Assembly: GCF_030386795.1 (NCBI RefSeq)
Contig: NZ_JANUQM010000024.1
Location: 1 to 41,347, forward strand
From: Streptomyces sp. S.PNR 29
Lineage (GTDB): Bacteria; Actinomycetota; Actinomycetes; Streptomycetales; Streptomycetaceae
Direction: 5' to 3'
Length of the DNA: 41,347 nt
Below the pieces are notes generated by a model, which had not been told where the DNA came from, made no database searches, and saw nothing but the letters and a program-made list of their open reading frames with translations. Position 1 is the first letter of the stretch. Every line of letters starts with the position of its first letter. This document shows, piece by piece, positions 18,233-27,500 of this stretch. A program made the position numbers and the translations under genes.

Positions 18233-18338
18233 CCTTCGGCATGCCCGGAAAAGCCCCGTCCGCCCATGTCAGAGCGCCTGTGCACGCACATGATTCTGTG
18301 TCCTCGGTGTGACCGGACGCTGCGTAGAACTTGGGACC

Positions 18339-18893
18339 ATGTTCACCACCACACACAAGAAGACGGCCGTCCGGACCTTCGTCGCGGCAGCCGCTCTGCT
18401 CACCGGAACCCTGCTGACCGGCTGCTCCGACGACGACGCCGCCGCCTCGTCCGGCTCGGCGTCCCCGACCAGCGCGGGGGACCGGGCGCTGGCCTACTCG
18501 AAGTGCATGCGTGAGAACGGCGTGGCCAACTTCCCGGATCCACAGGCCGACGGCGGCGGCATCCGGATCAGCCCGCAAGACGGCCTCGACCCCAACTCCC
18601 AGGAGTTCAAGGACGCCCAGCAGGCGTGCCAGGACCTCGCCCCGCAGGGCGGCCCGGGCGGCGCCGGCGGTGGCGGGACGCTCGACTCGGCCAAGGTCGC
18701 CGCGTGGGCGAAGTGCATCCGTGACAACGGTGTGCCGAAGTTCCCGGACCCCGAGATCAACGGCGGCAGCCTGAACATCGACATCATGGGCGCCGGAGTC
18801 GACCCCAGTGACCCGAAGTTCCAGCAGGCCATGCAGACCTGCCAGAGCAAGTACCCGGGCGGCGCCGTCCAGTTCGGCAGGGGTGGCCAGTGA
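18339..18893 (+). CDS. Lipoprotein with internal duplication, MacB-type operon
   Basis: The 184-residue protein has a lipobox (LLTGC, Cys 29) after a signal sequence, so it should be a surface-anchored lipoprotein. The mature part contains two copies of one unit: YSKCMRENGVANFPDP and WAKCIRDNGVPKFPDP, each followed by an acidic DP(N/S) segment and a second Cys (QACQDL, QTCQSK). Each copy thus has two cysteines that could form a disulfide. The biochemical function is unknown. Its stop overlaps the start of the adaptor gene (GTGA), which ties it to the export system downstream. ATG 18339 is preferred over GTG 18309, which would add ten residues before the signal peptide. Confidence 0.85.
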   Translation: MFTTTHKKTAVRTFVAAAALLTGTLLTGCSDDDAAASSGSASPTSAGDRALAYSKCMRENGVANFPDPQADGGGIRISPQDGLDPNSQEFKDAQQACQDLAPQGGPGGAGGGGTLDSAKVAAWAKCIRDNGVPKFPDPEINGGSLNIDIMGAGVDPSDPKFQQAMQTCQSKYPGGAVQFGRGGQ

Positions 18894-20284
18894 CCAGTCA
18901 CGACGAGAGCGAGGCGCGACCATCCCCGGGCGGTGACGGCTCCGGCGCCCTGGAGCGCCGCACCTCCCACGAGATGGCATCCCAGCAGGCGGGCGCCGTC
19001 GCCACCGCGAGCGACGACGAACGATCGCTCGCCCGGCGGGACGACGAGGAGCACACCCCCGTCGCGGCCGGTGAAGGCGGCGGGGACGGCACCCCCGAGG
19101 CACCGGCAGCCGGCCGCAAGCGCCGAGGGCTGCGCAGGGCCCTGATCCTGCTCGCCGCGATCGCCGTGGCCGCGGCGGCCGGCATCGCCGCCACCGGCGC
19201 CCTCGGCGGCGACGGCGGTGACTCGGGCAGTGCCGCGCCCACGGCGCCACCGGCCACCGCGAAGGTGCAGCGCACCACGCTGACCGACACACAGACCGTG
19301 GACGGCAACCTCGGCTACGGCAGCGCCACCACCGTGCAGGCCCCCGCCGCCCAGTCCGGCACCGGCTCCGCGAACGGCAACGGCCAGCAGGCACAGGGCG
19401 GTTCGGGCTCCAGCGGCATCATCACCTGGCTGCCCGACGAGGGGAGGGTCCTCAAGCGCGGCGACGCCGTCTACCGCGTCAACGAGCAGAAGGTGCCGCT
19501 GCTGTACGGCTCCTTCCCGCTCTACCGCACCCTGCAGACCGGCAGCGAGGGCGCCGACGTCGAGATGCTGGAGAAGAACCTCGACGCCCTCGGCTACGAC
19601 GGCTTCACCGTCGACGACGAGTACACCTCGGGTACGGCCGAGGCGGTGCGGGAGTGGCAGGACGACCTGGGCCGGGAGGAGACCGGCACCGTCTCGCCCG
19701 GAGACGCCGTGGTCGCCTCAGGCGCCCGGCGCGTCGCCTCCCTCCAGACCGTGCCCGGCGCCGCGGTGAGCGGGGCCGTGCTGTCCTGGACCGACACCGA
19801 GCGGATCGTCAGCGTCGACCTGGACGTCGCCTACGAGGACCTGGTCGACGAGGGCACCAAGGCCACGGTCGAACTCCCCGACAACAGCACCGTCGAGGCC
19901 GAGGTGACGGACATCGGCACCCCGACCTCCGCCGGTGACGACTCCGGCGAGGGCGGCGGCTCGGGCGACTCCGGCTCCGGTGGCTCCTCGGGCAGCGACG
20001 ACGCCACCCTGCCCGTGGAGCTGACCGTCAAGGACCCCAAGGGACTGGGCCGCTACCAGGCCGCGGCCGTCGAGGTCACCCTGAAGGCCGACAGCCGCAA
20101 GAACGTGCTCGCCGTGCCGGTCGAGGCCCTGATGGCCAGGCAGGGCGGCGGCTACGCCCTGGAGGTCGTCACCGACGGCGGCACCGAGATGCGGCCGGTC
20201 AAGCTGGGCATGTTCGCCAACGGCATGGTCGAGGTGTCCGGCACCGGCATCACGGAGGGCACGGTCGTGGGGGTTCCCAAGTGA
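18890..20284 (+). CDS. Membrane adaptor of MacAB-like exporter with peptidoglycan-binding-like domain
   Basis: This 464-residue protein has a long hydrophilic, probably cytoplasmic N-terminus (about 80 residues) and one transmembrane helix (LILLAAIAVAAAAGIAATGAL). A peptidoglycan-binding-type segment follows (LQTGSEGADVEMLEKNLDALGY about 205-225, then TAEAVREWQDDLG). The C-terminal beta-rich part resembles HlyD/MacA adaptors (VSVDLDVAYEDLVDEG, VLAVPVEALM) and is split by a Gly/Ser/Asp linker around 345-365. Such adaptors pair with MacB-type ABC transporters, and this gene overlaps the ATPase gene by four bases. In an organism without an outer membrane it may link the transporter to the cell wall. 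Substrate unknown. Confidence 0.85.
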   Translation: MTSHDESEARPSPGGDGSGALERRTSHEMASQQAGAVATASDDERSLARRDDEEHTPVAAGEGGGDGTPEAPAAGRKRRGLRRALILLAAIAVAAAAGIAATGALGGDGGDSGSAAPTAPPATAKVQRTTLTDTQTVDGNLGYGSATTVQAPAAQSGTGSANGNGQQAQGGSGSSGIITWLPDEGRVLKRGDAVYRVNEQKVPLLYGSFPLYRTLQTGSEGADVEMLEKNLDALGYDGFTVDDEYTSGTAEAVREWQDDLGREETGTVSPGDAVVASGARRVASLQTVPGAAVSGAVLSWTDTERIVSVDLDVAYEDLVDEGTKATVELPDNSTVEAEVTDIGTPTSAGDDSGEGGGSGDSGSGGSSGSDDATLPVELTVKDPKGLGRYQAAAVEVTLKADSRKNVLAVPVEALMARQGGGYALEVVTDGGTEMRPVKLGMFANGMVEVSGTGITEGTVVGVPK

Positions 20285-21027
20285 CAGCGTCCACCCCCCT
20301 GAACCCCACGGCCCCGCCACTCGTCGAACTGGCCGGGGTGTCCAAGACGTACGGCGACGTCGCCGCCCTGCGCGGCGCGGACCTCGTCGTCCGGCGCGGC
20401 GAACTCCTCGCCATCGTCGGCCCGTCGGGCTCGGGGAAGTCCACCATGCTCAACATCATGGGCACCCTGGACCGGCCGACGGCCGGTCTGGTGCGCATCG
20501 ACGGGCACGACGTGGCCCGGCTCACCGACCGAGAGCTGTCCGCACTGCGCGCCGGCACCATCGGCTTCGTCTTCCAGCACTTCCATCTCGCCCCCGGGGT
20601 GCCGGCGCTGGACAGCGTGGCGGACGGGCTCCTCTACAGCGGACGCCCGCGCGGTGAGCGGCGGCGACTGGCCGAACGCGCACTGCGCCGGGTCGGCCTC
20701 GGTCACCGTCTGCAGCACGAGCCGCACCAGCTCTCCGGAGGCGAGAAACAGCGTGTGGCGATCGCCCGGGCGGTACTCGGCGACCCGCCGCTGCTGCTGG
20801 CCGACGAGCCGACCGGCGCCCTGGACTCCCGCTCGGGGACGGTGGTGCTCGAACTGCTCCACGAACTGCACGAGTCCGGGACGACGGTGGTGGTCATCAC
20901 CCACGACCGGGACATCGCCGCCTCCCTGCCCCGGGAAGTGCGGGTCAAGGACGGCAGGATCGAGCACGATTCCGCCACCCCGGACACCGTCTCCGTGTCC
21001 CTCGTCCGCGAGGAGGCCGTGCGATGA
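20281..21027 (+). CDS. ABC transporter ATP-binding protein, MacB/LolD type
   Basis: The 248-residue ATPase has Walker A GPSGSGKST (about 48-56), signature LSGGEKQRVAIARA and Walker B LLLADEPTGALD, all intact. The sequence around them (NIMGTLDRPTAG, GFVFQHFHLAPGVPALDSV) is typical of the MacB/LolD/FtsE group that powers mechanotransmission permeases. Its GTG start overlaps the adaptor stop (GTGA), and its stop overlaps the permease start (ATGA). It should energise the permease encoded next. Confidence 0.95.
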   Translation: MTASTPLNPTAPPLVELAGVSKTYGDVAALRGADLVVRRGELLAIVGPSGSGKSTMLNIMGTLDRPTAGLVRIDGHDVARLTDRELSALRAGTIGFVFQHFHLAPGVPALDSVADGLLYSGRPRGERRRLAERALRRVGLGHRLQHEPHQLSGGEKQRVAIARAVLGDPPLLLADEPTGALDSRSGTVVLELLHELHESGTTVVVITHDRDIAASLPREVRVKDGRIEHDSATPDTVSVSLVREEAVR

Positions 21028-22274
21028 GCGCGATCAGTGCCACGAAGCCGCCGGCCCTGCCGGAGGGCGGCACGCCGCCCAGGCGGCCCAAACCCGCCCG
21101 CATGTCCCCGGCCGACGTGCTGAGAGTGGGTGGCTCCGGGCTGCGCTCCCGGCCGATGCGGGTGTTCCTCTCCGCGCTCGGCATCGCCATCGGCATCGCC
21201 GCCATGGTCGGCGTGGTGGGCATCTCCACCTCCTCCACGGAGGATCTGAACCGGCGGCTGGCGGCCCTGGGAACCAACCTGCTCACCGTCACGCCCGGCA
21301 CGTCCTTCAGCGGCGAGGGTGCCCATCTGCCCGCCGAGTCGGTCAGGATGATCGGCAACATCGACGAGGTCGAGTCGGTGTCGGCGATCGGCCGTACGGA
21401 CGCCAAGGTCTACCGCAACGACCATGTGCCGAAGCAGGAGACCGGCGGCCTCACCGTCGCCGCCGCCCGCACCGACCTGCCGAAGTCCGTGGGCGCCGAG
21501 GTCGTCGCGGGCAACTGGCTGAACGCCGCCAGCAGCCGGTACCCGGCCGTCGTCCTCGGCTCCAAGGCCGCCGAACAGCTCGGCGTGGACCGCGTGGGCT
21601 CCGACGTACGGGTGTGGCTCGGCGGACACTGGTTCACCGTCGTCGGTCTGCTGGCCCCCAACGAACTCGTGCCCACCCTGGACTCCGCCGCACTGGTCGG
21701 CTGGCCCGTCGCGGAAAAGACGCTGGACTTCGACGGCTACCCCACCAGCATCTACACCCGCGCCGAGGAGTCCTCCGTCAGTGAGGTCCAGTCCATCCTG
21801 GGCGCCACCGCCAATCCCGAGACGCCCAGCGAGGTAGAGGTCTCCCGGCCGTCCGACGCGCTGGCCGCCAAGCAGGCCACGGACGACGCCCTCAGCGGCC
21901 TGCTGCTCGGACTCGGTGGCGTGGCCCTGCTCGTGGGCGGGGTCGGCGTGGCCAACACGATGGTCATCTCCGTGCTGGAACGCCGCTCCGAGATCGGCCT
22001 GCGCCGCGCCCTGGGCGCCACCCGCGGTCAGATCCGCACGCAGTTCCTGGCCGAGGCGCTGCTGCTGTCCGCGCTGGGCGGCCTCGGCGGCGTGATCCTG
22101 GGCATCGGCGTCACCACCGGGTACGCGGCCTACCAGGGCTGGCCGACCGTCGTCCCGGCCTGGGCGATGGCCGGCGGTGTCGGCGCGACCCTGATCATCG
22201 GTGGTCTGGCCGGCTTCTATCCGGCCGTACGGGCCGCCCGCCTCCCTCCGACGGAGGCGCTGGCGACCACCTGA
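21024..22274 (+). CDS. ABC transporter permease, MacB/FtsX type
   Basis: This 416-residue permease has the MacB layout: one N-terminal helix (MRVFLSALGIAIGIAAMVGVVGIS, about 45-68), a large extracytoplasmic region, then three C-terminal helices with the FtsX core (GVGVANTMVISVLERRSEIGLRRALGATRGQIR). The conserved ERRxEIGLRRALGA block is present. With the ATPase and adaptor it would form an exporter that moves a substrate from the outer membrane face, for example a peptide, lipid or antibiotic. Proximity to the NRPS operon makes self-resistance possible, but a terminator separates them and this operon type is also common away from biosynthetic clusters. Confidence 0.92.
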   Translation: MSAISATKPPALPEGGTPPRRPKPARMSPADVLRVGGSGLRSRPMRVFLSALGIAIGIAAMVGVVGISTSSTEDLNRRLAALGTNLLTVTPGTSFSGEGAHLPAESVRMIGNIDEVESVSAIGRTDAKVYRNDHVPKQETGGLTVAAARTDLPKSVGAEVVAGNWLNAASSRYPAVVLGSKAAEQLGVDRVGSDVRVWLGGHWFTVVGLLAPNELVPTLDSAALVGWPVAEKTLDFDGYPTSIYTRAEESSVSEVQSILGATANPETPSEVEVSRPSDALAAKQATDDALSGLLLGLGGVALLVGGVGVANTMVISVLERRSEIGLRRALGATRGQIRTQFLAEALLLSALGGLGGVILGIGVTTGYAAYQGWPTVVPAWAMAGGVGATLIIGGLAGFYPAVRAARLPPTEALATT

Positions 22275-22282
22275 GACCGCGG

Positions 22283-22319
22283 TGCCCCCACGACGTCCAT
22301 CCCCCGTCGCGTGGGGGCA
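22283..22319. terminator. Hairpin between convergent genes
   Basis: A perfect 10-bp stem TGCCCCCACG/CGTGGGGGCA (22283-22292 with 22310-22319) and a 17-base loop lie between the permease stop and the convergent cold-shock gene. It probably works in both directions. Confidence 0.6.
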
Positions 22320-22358
22320 TCGCACCTCGGCCGAGCGCGGGGGCGCGGCGCGGTCCGG

Positions 22359-22796
22359 TCAGTCCTCGGTCCAGCCGTGGTCCTTGCCGAACTGCAGCAG
22401 CCGGCGCCGGACCGCGAGGATCTGCTCCGCGGTCAGCGACGGCGCCGCGGCGAGCAGTACCTCGGTGACCTCATGCAGGTACTCGTCGGTGGTGAGCACG
22501 TCGCACAGCGAATCGTCGTCGGCGTGCCTGCCCCCACCGGGGGACGACGTCCTCGCCACGCCGTTCGGCGGCGTCACCGGCCTGCCGTCCGGCGTCACGG
22601 CCAGACGCACGTCCGACGCCTTCAGACCGCGCTCACCCTCCTCGACCGTGAACTCCACGGCCAGCCCGGGACGGACCTGCTGCTCCGGGATCCGCAGATC
22701 GTTCACATGCAGGAACACGTCCTCCCCGCCGTGGTCCGGAGCGATGAACCCATAACCCCGAAGACCGTCGAAACGCACCACACGACCGGCAACCAC
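22359..22796 (-). CDS. Cold-shock-domain protein with C-terminal extension
   Basis: The 145-residue protein starts with a cold-shock (OB-fold nucleic-acid-binding) domain, residues 1-66. RNP1 appears as GYGFIAP and RNP2 as DVFLHV, with the basic GLKASDVRL end. Ordinary cold-shock proteins are about 67 residues; the extra 75 residues include a helical tail (TAEQILAVRRRLLQFGKDHGW) of unknown function. It likely binds single-stranded RNA or DNA. The GTG start at 22796 is preceded on the minus strand by a GGGGGT ribosome site. The gene is convergent with the exporter operon. Confidence 0.88.
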   Translation of the reverse strand: MVAGRVVRFDGLRGYGFIAPDHGGEDVFLHVNDLRIPEQQVRPGLAVEFTVEEGERGLKASDVRLAVTPDGRPVTPPNGVARTSSPGGGRHADDDSLCDVLTTDEYLHEVTEVLLAAAPSLTAEQILAVRRRLLQFGKDHGWTED

Positions 22797-23300
22797 GTCA
22801 ACTACCCCCAGTCAAAACCGGGCCCATCGCCCGGACACCCACACAACGGCAGCAGCTTACAAGCCGTCCCGTCGGGCGCCAGCCCCGGATGCCGGATGAC
22901 CGGAGGAGGCAGCTGAGGGCACCCGACATTCAGCAAATCTGCACACCGTTCACCGGCAGGTCGGTGCGGGGGCTCAGGCGACACTGAATGGTCGACACAC
23001 CTTTTCCGTGGTCCGAGGGTTTTGGCGCGAGAGGGGCCGTTTTTGGTATCCGGCGGCAACAGTCGTGCGTGCAGCGAGACGGAAGGGCGTGTGAAGGACT
23101 CGGCGCCTTCGGTCATCGCGTCGTCACACCGGTGAAGTCGCATTTCGCCCTGCATTCCGCTCGCACCTCGGGCGGCTGGTCGTCCCGTCGCCCACGTGCT
23201 TTGATCCTGTGCCTGGCGAAGTCGCCGCGAATGGTTTCCGGATCCGGGAATCGGGCGGACTCCGCCCTGCGGAAATGCTTATTCGAAGGGAATGCGCGTC
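22797..23300. other. 504-base intergenic stretch, probable divergent promoter region
   Basis: No convincing gene lies here. The stretch separates the minus-strand cold-shock gene from the plus-strand GG-leader peptide gene, so it must hold both promoters. I could not fix -10/-35 boxes with confidence. A T-rich patch (TTTTTGG near 23040) stands out against the GC-rich surroundings. Confidence 0.5.
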
Positions 23301-23498
23301 ATGAACGTTACGCCCCAGGTGGAAACCGCCGAGATGTCCGACGGCGACCTGGACAAGGTCTCCGGCGGCCTCGCGGGCGCCGGCGCCGGTAATCTCAGCC
23401 TCGAGACGCCGCTCGGGGACCTCTGCGCCGACCTCCTGGCCGCCGGCTCTGCCGAGGGGCTCGTGGCGGACGGGCACCTCCACGCCGGCACCCACTGA
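23301..23498 (+). CDS. Small peptide with double-glycine leader (putative RiPP/bacteriocin-type precursor)
   Basis: This 65-residue peptide has an N-terminal leader ending in MSDGDLDKVSGG, the classic acidic, Leu-rich double-glycine motif cut by bifunctional ABC-transporter peptidases or LanT-type proteases. The predicted core after GG is 42 residues: Gly/Ala-rich (LAGAGAGN), then LETPLGDLCADLLAAG, ending in His-rich GHLHAGTH. It has one Cys, two Ser and two Thr, so multiple lanthionine rings are unlikely. ATG 23301 is chosen because GAAGGG (23285-23290) lies 10 bases upstream; the in-frame ATG 23292 would leave one base. A strong terminator follows 18 bases after the stop, so it forms a monocistronic unit. 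No modification enzyme or C39 peptidase gene is in the window. Confidence 0.65.
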   Translation: MNVTPQVETAEMSDGDLDKVSGGLAGAGAGNLSLETPLGDLCADLLAAGSAEGLVADGHLHAGTH

Positions 23499-23515
23499 GG
23501 ACCCGCTGCGCTCGT

Positions 23516-23551
23516 CCACGGGCCCCGGATCACTGGATCCGGGGCCCGTGG
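23516..23551 (+). terminator. Strong hairpin terminator of the GG-leader peptide gene
   Basis: A perfect 16-bp stem (23516-23531 with 23536-23551) and 4-base loop ACTG are followed by TGTTTC. It is among the longest perfect hairpins in the window and supports a short independent transcript. Confidence 0.85.
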
Positions 23552-23905
23552 TGTTTCAGTGGTGGCGGACCGGCTGCTCCCCATCCTGCTGTGCTCGCGG
23601 CGGCAGCCCGATCACGCAGTTGATGGGCGCTCACCCGCGCACAACCCCGCCCCATGCGTGAATCTCCGTACGTAGTCGCGCACTTCCGGCCCACTCGCCC
23701 GCGTACGCCTGTCCGTCCCGTTGCGTGCACGCGCGGCTCTCGTGCCCATATGCCACCAGCTACCGCCTTCGTGGGGTTTCGTCACGGTCGGTGGCGGAGA
23801 GGCCGCGAGGCCGGCCCGCTATCCAAGTGAGGGACACCGGCCCGGCCCGCGAGAAGCACCGACCTCTCGGGCACGCCGGAACCGCACACCGAAGGAGAAA
23901 ACCGC
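23552..23905. other. Intergenic region upstream of the secreted beta-trefoil-like gene
   Basis: About 350 bases with no supported gene lie here. It should contain the promoter of the secreted protein; its ribosome site GAAGGAG lies just before ATG 23906. Short open frames on both strands lack a ribosome site and recognisable content. Confidence 0.5.
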
Positions 23906-24430
23906 ATGAGCCGCGCCGCCCTGAGCCGTCTGGCCACCCTGTTCAGCGTCCTGGCCGCAGTCCTCGTTCCCTTCACGGCGCCCGCGAGCGCCGCCCCCGG
24001 AGACCAGATCGGCCCCGTCACCATCGTCAACTCGGCCACCAGCGGCCATCTCGTGCCCAACGACCTGGGCGCCAACCACAACGACGACATCTGGATGTGG
24101 GCCTGGAACGGCGCCACCTACGGCAGCGACCAGTGGACGTTCGACGAGCAGATGAACGGCTACTACCTCATCCGCAACAACATCACCCGCAAGTGCCTCA
24201 AGCCCGGTCTCACCTACTTCGGCAAGACCTACGTCACCCAGGCGAACTGCAACAACAGCTACGAGTTCCAGTGGCTGCTGCAGTACTCGCCGTACACCGA
24301 CCTCTACAAGATCATCAACCGCTCCACGCTCCAGGCCATCACTCCCTACCACAACTTGCCCAACCAGGTCGTAGTCCTGGACAACAACACCAGTGACGCC
24401 AAGAACTGGTGGTCGCTGACCGGCTTCTGA
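23906..24430 (+). CDS. Secreted ricin-type beta-trefoil-like protein
   Basis: The 174-residue protein has a signal peptide (hydrophobic LATLFSVLAAVLVPFTAPASA, cleavage near ASA-AP) and a mature part of about 145 residues. The mature part shows three spaced aromatic motifs (SDQWTFDE, EFQWLLQY, AKNWWSLTG) and sequences such as YYLIRNNITRKCLKP and YKIINRSTLQAI. These fit a ricin B-type beta-trefoil (QxW repeats), a fold that often binds carbohydrate, although strict QxW copies are imperfect. Two Cys may form a disulfide. No catalytic domain is attached, so it is a stand-alone secreted lectin-like protein. GAAGGAG before the ATG fixes the start. Confidence 0.75.
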   Translation: MSRAALSRLATLFSVLAAVLVPFTAPASAAPGDQIGPVTIVNSATSGHLVPNDLGANHNDDIWMWAWNGATYGSDQWTFDEQMNGYYLIRNNITRKCLKPGLTYFGKTYVTQANCNNSYEFQWLLQYSPYTDLYKIINRSTLQAITPYHNLPNQVVVLDNNTSDAKNWWSLTGF

Positions 24431-24459
24431 CGCCAGGTCTCCGCGGGACGTCGCCACAG

Positions 24460-24490
24460 GAAGGTGGCCGGCACACAGCCGGCCACCTTC
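24460..24490 (+). terminator. Terminator after the secreted beta-trefoil-like gene
   Basis: A perfect 12-bp stem (24461-24472 with 24478-24489), extended by a G-C pair at 24460/24490, has a loop of 5 bases and is followed by TTTCC. Confidence 0.8.
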
Positions 24491-24583
24491 TTTCCGTGTG
24501 CCGCAGCCGGTTCGGGTGTTGGTGCCTGAGAATGTGACACCGCCGTAGCGGCGTGACGTGCTGGATTGCAGGGGGTGATGGCG

Positions 24584-27500
24584 GTGCCGCGTGGGGAGCG
24601 ACCGCTGGAGACGAGAGACGACCCGTTGGTGCGGTTCGCCGCGGACCTGCGCAGGCTGCGGCAGAAGGCCGGCAACCCGCCGTACCGGACGCTGGCCGAG
24701 CGCGCCCACTACTCGATCTCGACGCTGTCGAGTGCGGCGTCCGGACAGCGGCTGCCGACGCTGGCGGTGACACTGGCGTACGTCCAGGCCTGCGACGGGG
24801 ACGTGGAGGAGTGGGAACGTACGTGGCGGGCAGTGGCCGCCGAGGTGGGTGGCGTCACGGACCCGGACCCCACCGAGGCCGGGAGCAGATCGCCGTATGT
24901 GGGGCTGGCGGCGTTTCAGGCCCAGGACGCCGAGTGGTTCTTCGGCCGGGAGCAGTTGGTCGCCGAGCTGGCACAGCGGCTGGGACGGCAGCGGTTCGTG
25001 GTGGTGGTCGGGGCCTCGGGGTCGGGAAAGTCGTCGCTGCTGCGGGCCGGGCTGGTGCCCCGGCTGGCAGTGGCGGCCACGGTGGTGGTGTTCACGCCGG
25101 GTGCCCGGCCGCTGGAGGAGTGCGCGGTGCGGTTGGGCGCCCTGGCGGGGGTGACGCCGGGCGCGTTACAGGCGGAGCTGAGCACGGACGCGGAGAATCT
25201 GGGGCGGGTGGTCCGGCAGATCGCCGCGCGGGCCGAGAACGGCGGCGGTGAGGTCGTACTCGTCGTCGACCAGTTCGAGGAAACCTTCACTCTCTGCAAG
25301 GACGAGGCCGAACGGCATCGCTTCATCACCGCGCTGCTGACCGCCGCGGCCGCCGACGGCAGTCGCTGCCGGGTGGTGCTGGGGGTCCGGGCGGACTTCT
25401 ACGCGCACTGCACCCGCCACCCGGAGCTGGCCGAGGCCATGCGGGACGCGCAGGTCCCGGTCGGGCCGATGACGCTGGAGCAGCTGCGGCGAGCGGTGGC
25501 CGGACCTGCCCAGCGTGCCGGGCTGACGGTGCAGGGCGCGCTGCTGGCCACGCTGACGGCCCAGGCGCACGGACAGGCCGGCGTGCTGCCCCTGCTGTCG
25601 CACGCCTTGCTGGAGACCTGGCGACGGCGGCGCGGCAACGCTCTGACCCTGGAGGCGTTCCAGGCGACCGGCGGCCTGGAGGGTTCTCTGGCGCGTACGG
25701 CGGAGGCGTTCTACCAGGGACTGGAGGGACGGCAGCGAGAGCTCGCCCGGCAGGTGTTCCTGCGGCTGACCGCGCTCGGCGACGGTACGGAGGACACGCG
25801 GCGGCCGGCACAACTGGAGGAGCTGGAGGGGCTGGCCGGCGCCGACGGCGACGGTCTTGGCGCCGTCCTGGACGGTGCGGCCCGTGCGCGGCTGCTGACG
25901 CTGGACAGGGACCGGGTGGAGCTGGCCCACGAGGCGCTGATCCGCTGCTGGCCCAGACTGCACGAGTGGCTGACCGAGGACCGGGAAGCCCTGCGGACCC
26001 AGCGGCAGCTCACCGATTCGGCTCAGGAATGGGAGCGGTTGGGGCGCGATGAGGGCGCGCTGTACCGCGGCGCCCGCCTCGCGTCGGCCGCCGGCCTTTC
26101 CCAGAGCTCTCTGTCCACCGGTGAGCGTGAGTTCCTCCGGGCCAGCCTGGCCGCTCGGAGGGCGGAAGAGGCGGCGGCGCGGCGCCAGATGCGCCGCCAG
26201 CGCCGGCTCCTGCTGACCCTGATCGTGCTCCTGGCCGTGACCGTCACCGCAGGGGCAGTGGCCTATGACCAGCGGTCGGACGCGTTGGTACAGCGGCGCG
26301 TCGCTCTGTCCCGGGCGATGGCCGCCCAGTCCGCCGCCATTGCGGAGGGGCAGCCGGAGGCGTCGATGATGCTGGCGGTACAGGCTTTCGGCACGGCTCG
26401 GACGACGGAGGCACGCAGCGCGTTGCTCAGTACCCAGTCCGAGTACTTCGACGGACGGCTCACCGGCCATTCGGGTCCGGTGAACGCGATCGTCTTCCGG
26501 CCGGGCGGAAGACAGGTGGCCACGGCGAGTTCCGACCGTACGGTCAGGATCTGGGATGTGGGCCGTCGCCGCGAGGTCGCCACGCTGCGCGGACACGCCG
26601 GGATCGTGCTTGCCATCGCGTTCAGCCCGGACGGCAGGCTGCTGGCGGCCGGCACCGCCGACCGGAAGGTCAGGGTGTGGGACGTCGACCGGCGGCGTTC
26701 CGTGGCCGTCTTCCCGGGCCGGGCGCGCGGCCTTGCCTTCAGCCCGGACGGCAGGTCCCTGGCCTACGGCGGATCAGACGGCCGGGTCACCCTCAGGCAG
26801 GTCGCCACGGGCCGCATCACGGCCGTACTGCGGGGCCACGGCGACTCGGTGAACAGCCTCGCGTTCGACCGCCGGGGAACGAGGCTCGCCTCGGGCAGCG
26901 ACGACCACACGGTCAGGCTGTGGAGTCTGGCCCGGCACCGCACCCTGGCGGTACTGCGGGGCCACGGCGACGCCGTGAACAGTGTGGTCTTCAGCCCCGA
27001 CAACAAGACGCTGGCCGTCGGGTACACGGACCACACGGTCAGACTGTGGGATGCGCTCGGACACCGTTCGCTCGCCCGTCTGCGCGGTCACACGGACCAG
27101 GTCAACAGCGTGGCGTTCAGCCATGACGGCAGCATGCTGGCCAGTGCCGGAGGCGAAGGCGTGGTGCGGTTGTGGGACGTGGCGGACCGCAGGCTGATCG
27201 CCGTGCTGCCGGGCCACACCGACTACGTGATGGACGTGGCGTTCAGCGCCACGGCGAACGTGCTGGCAAGCGCCGGCTTCGACGGCACCGTGGCGCTGTG
27301 GGACCTGGACAGGTCGGTCCTGATCAGCCATCCGCTGCGCGAGGTCGGCGCGCTGGCCCTCAGCCCGGACGGCCGCACGCTGGCCGTGGCGGGCGACAAC
27401 CGGAAGGTGGAGCTGTGGGACCTGCCCGGCCGTCGGCGGGCGGCGACCCTGGCCGGGCACACGGGGGCCGTGCGGTCCGTGGCGTTCAGTCCCGACGGCC

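Noticed and set aside
22802..23155. 117-codon minus-strand frame upstream of the cold-shock gene
   Set aside because: Composition is not protein-like, there is no domain, and the ribosome site is poorly placed; it covers a likely promoter region.
22988..23392. 134-codon plus-strand frame overlapping the GG-leader peptide
   Set aside because: The Arg-rich tail is a shadow of the peptide gene in another frame, and the rest has no recognisable content.
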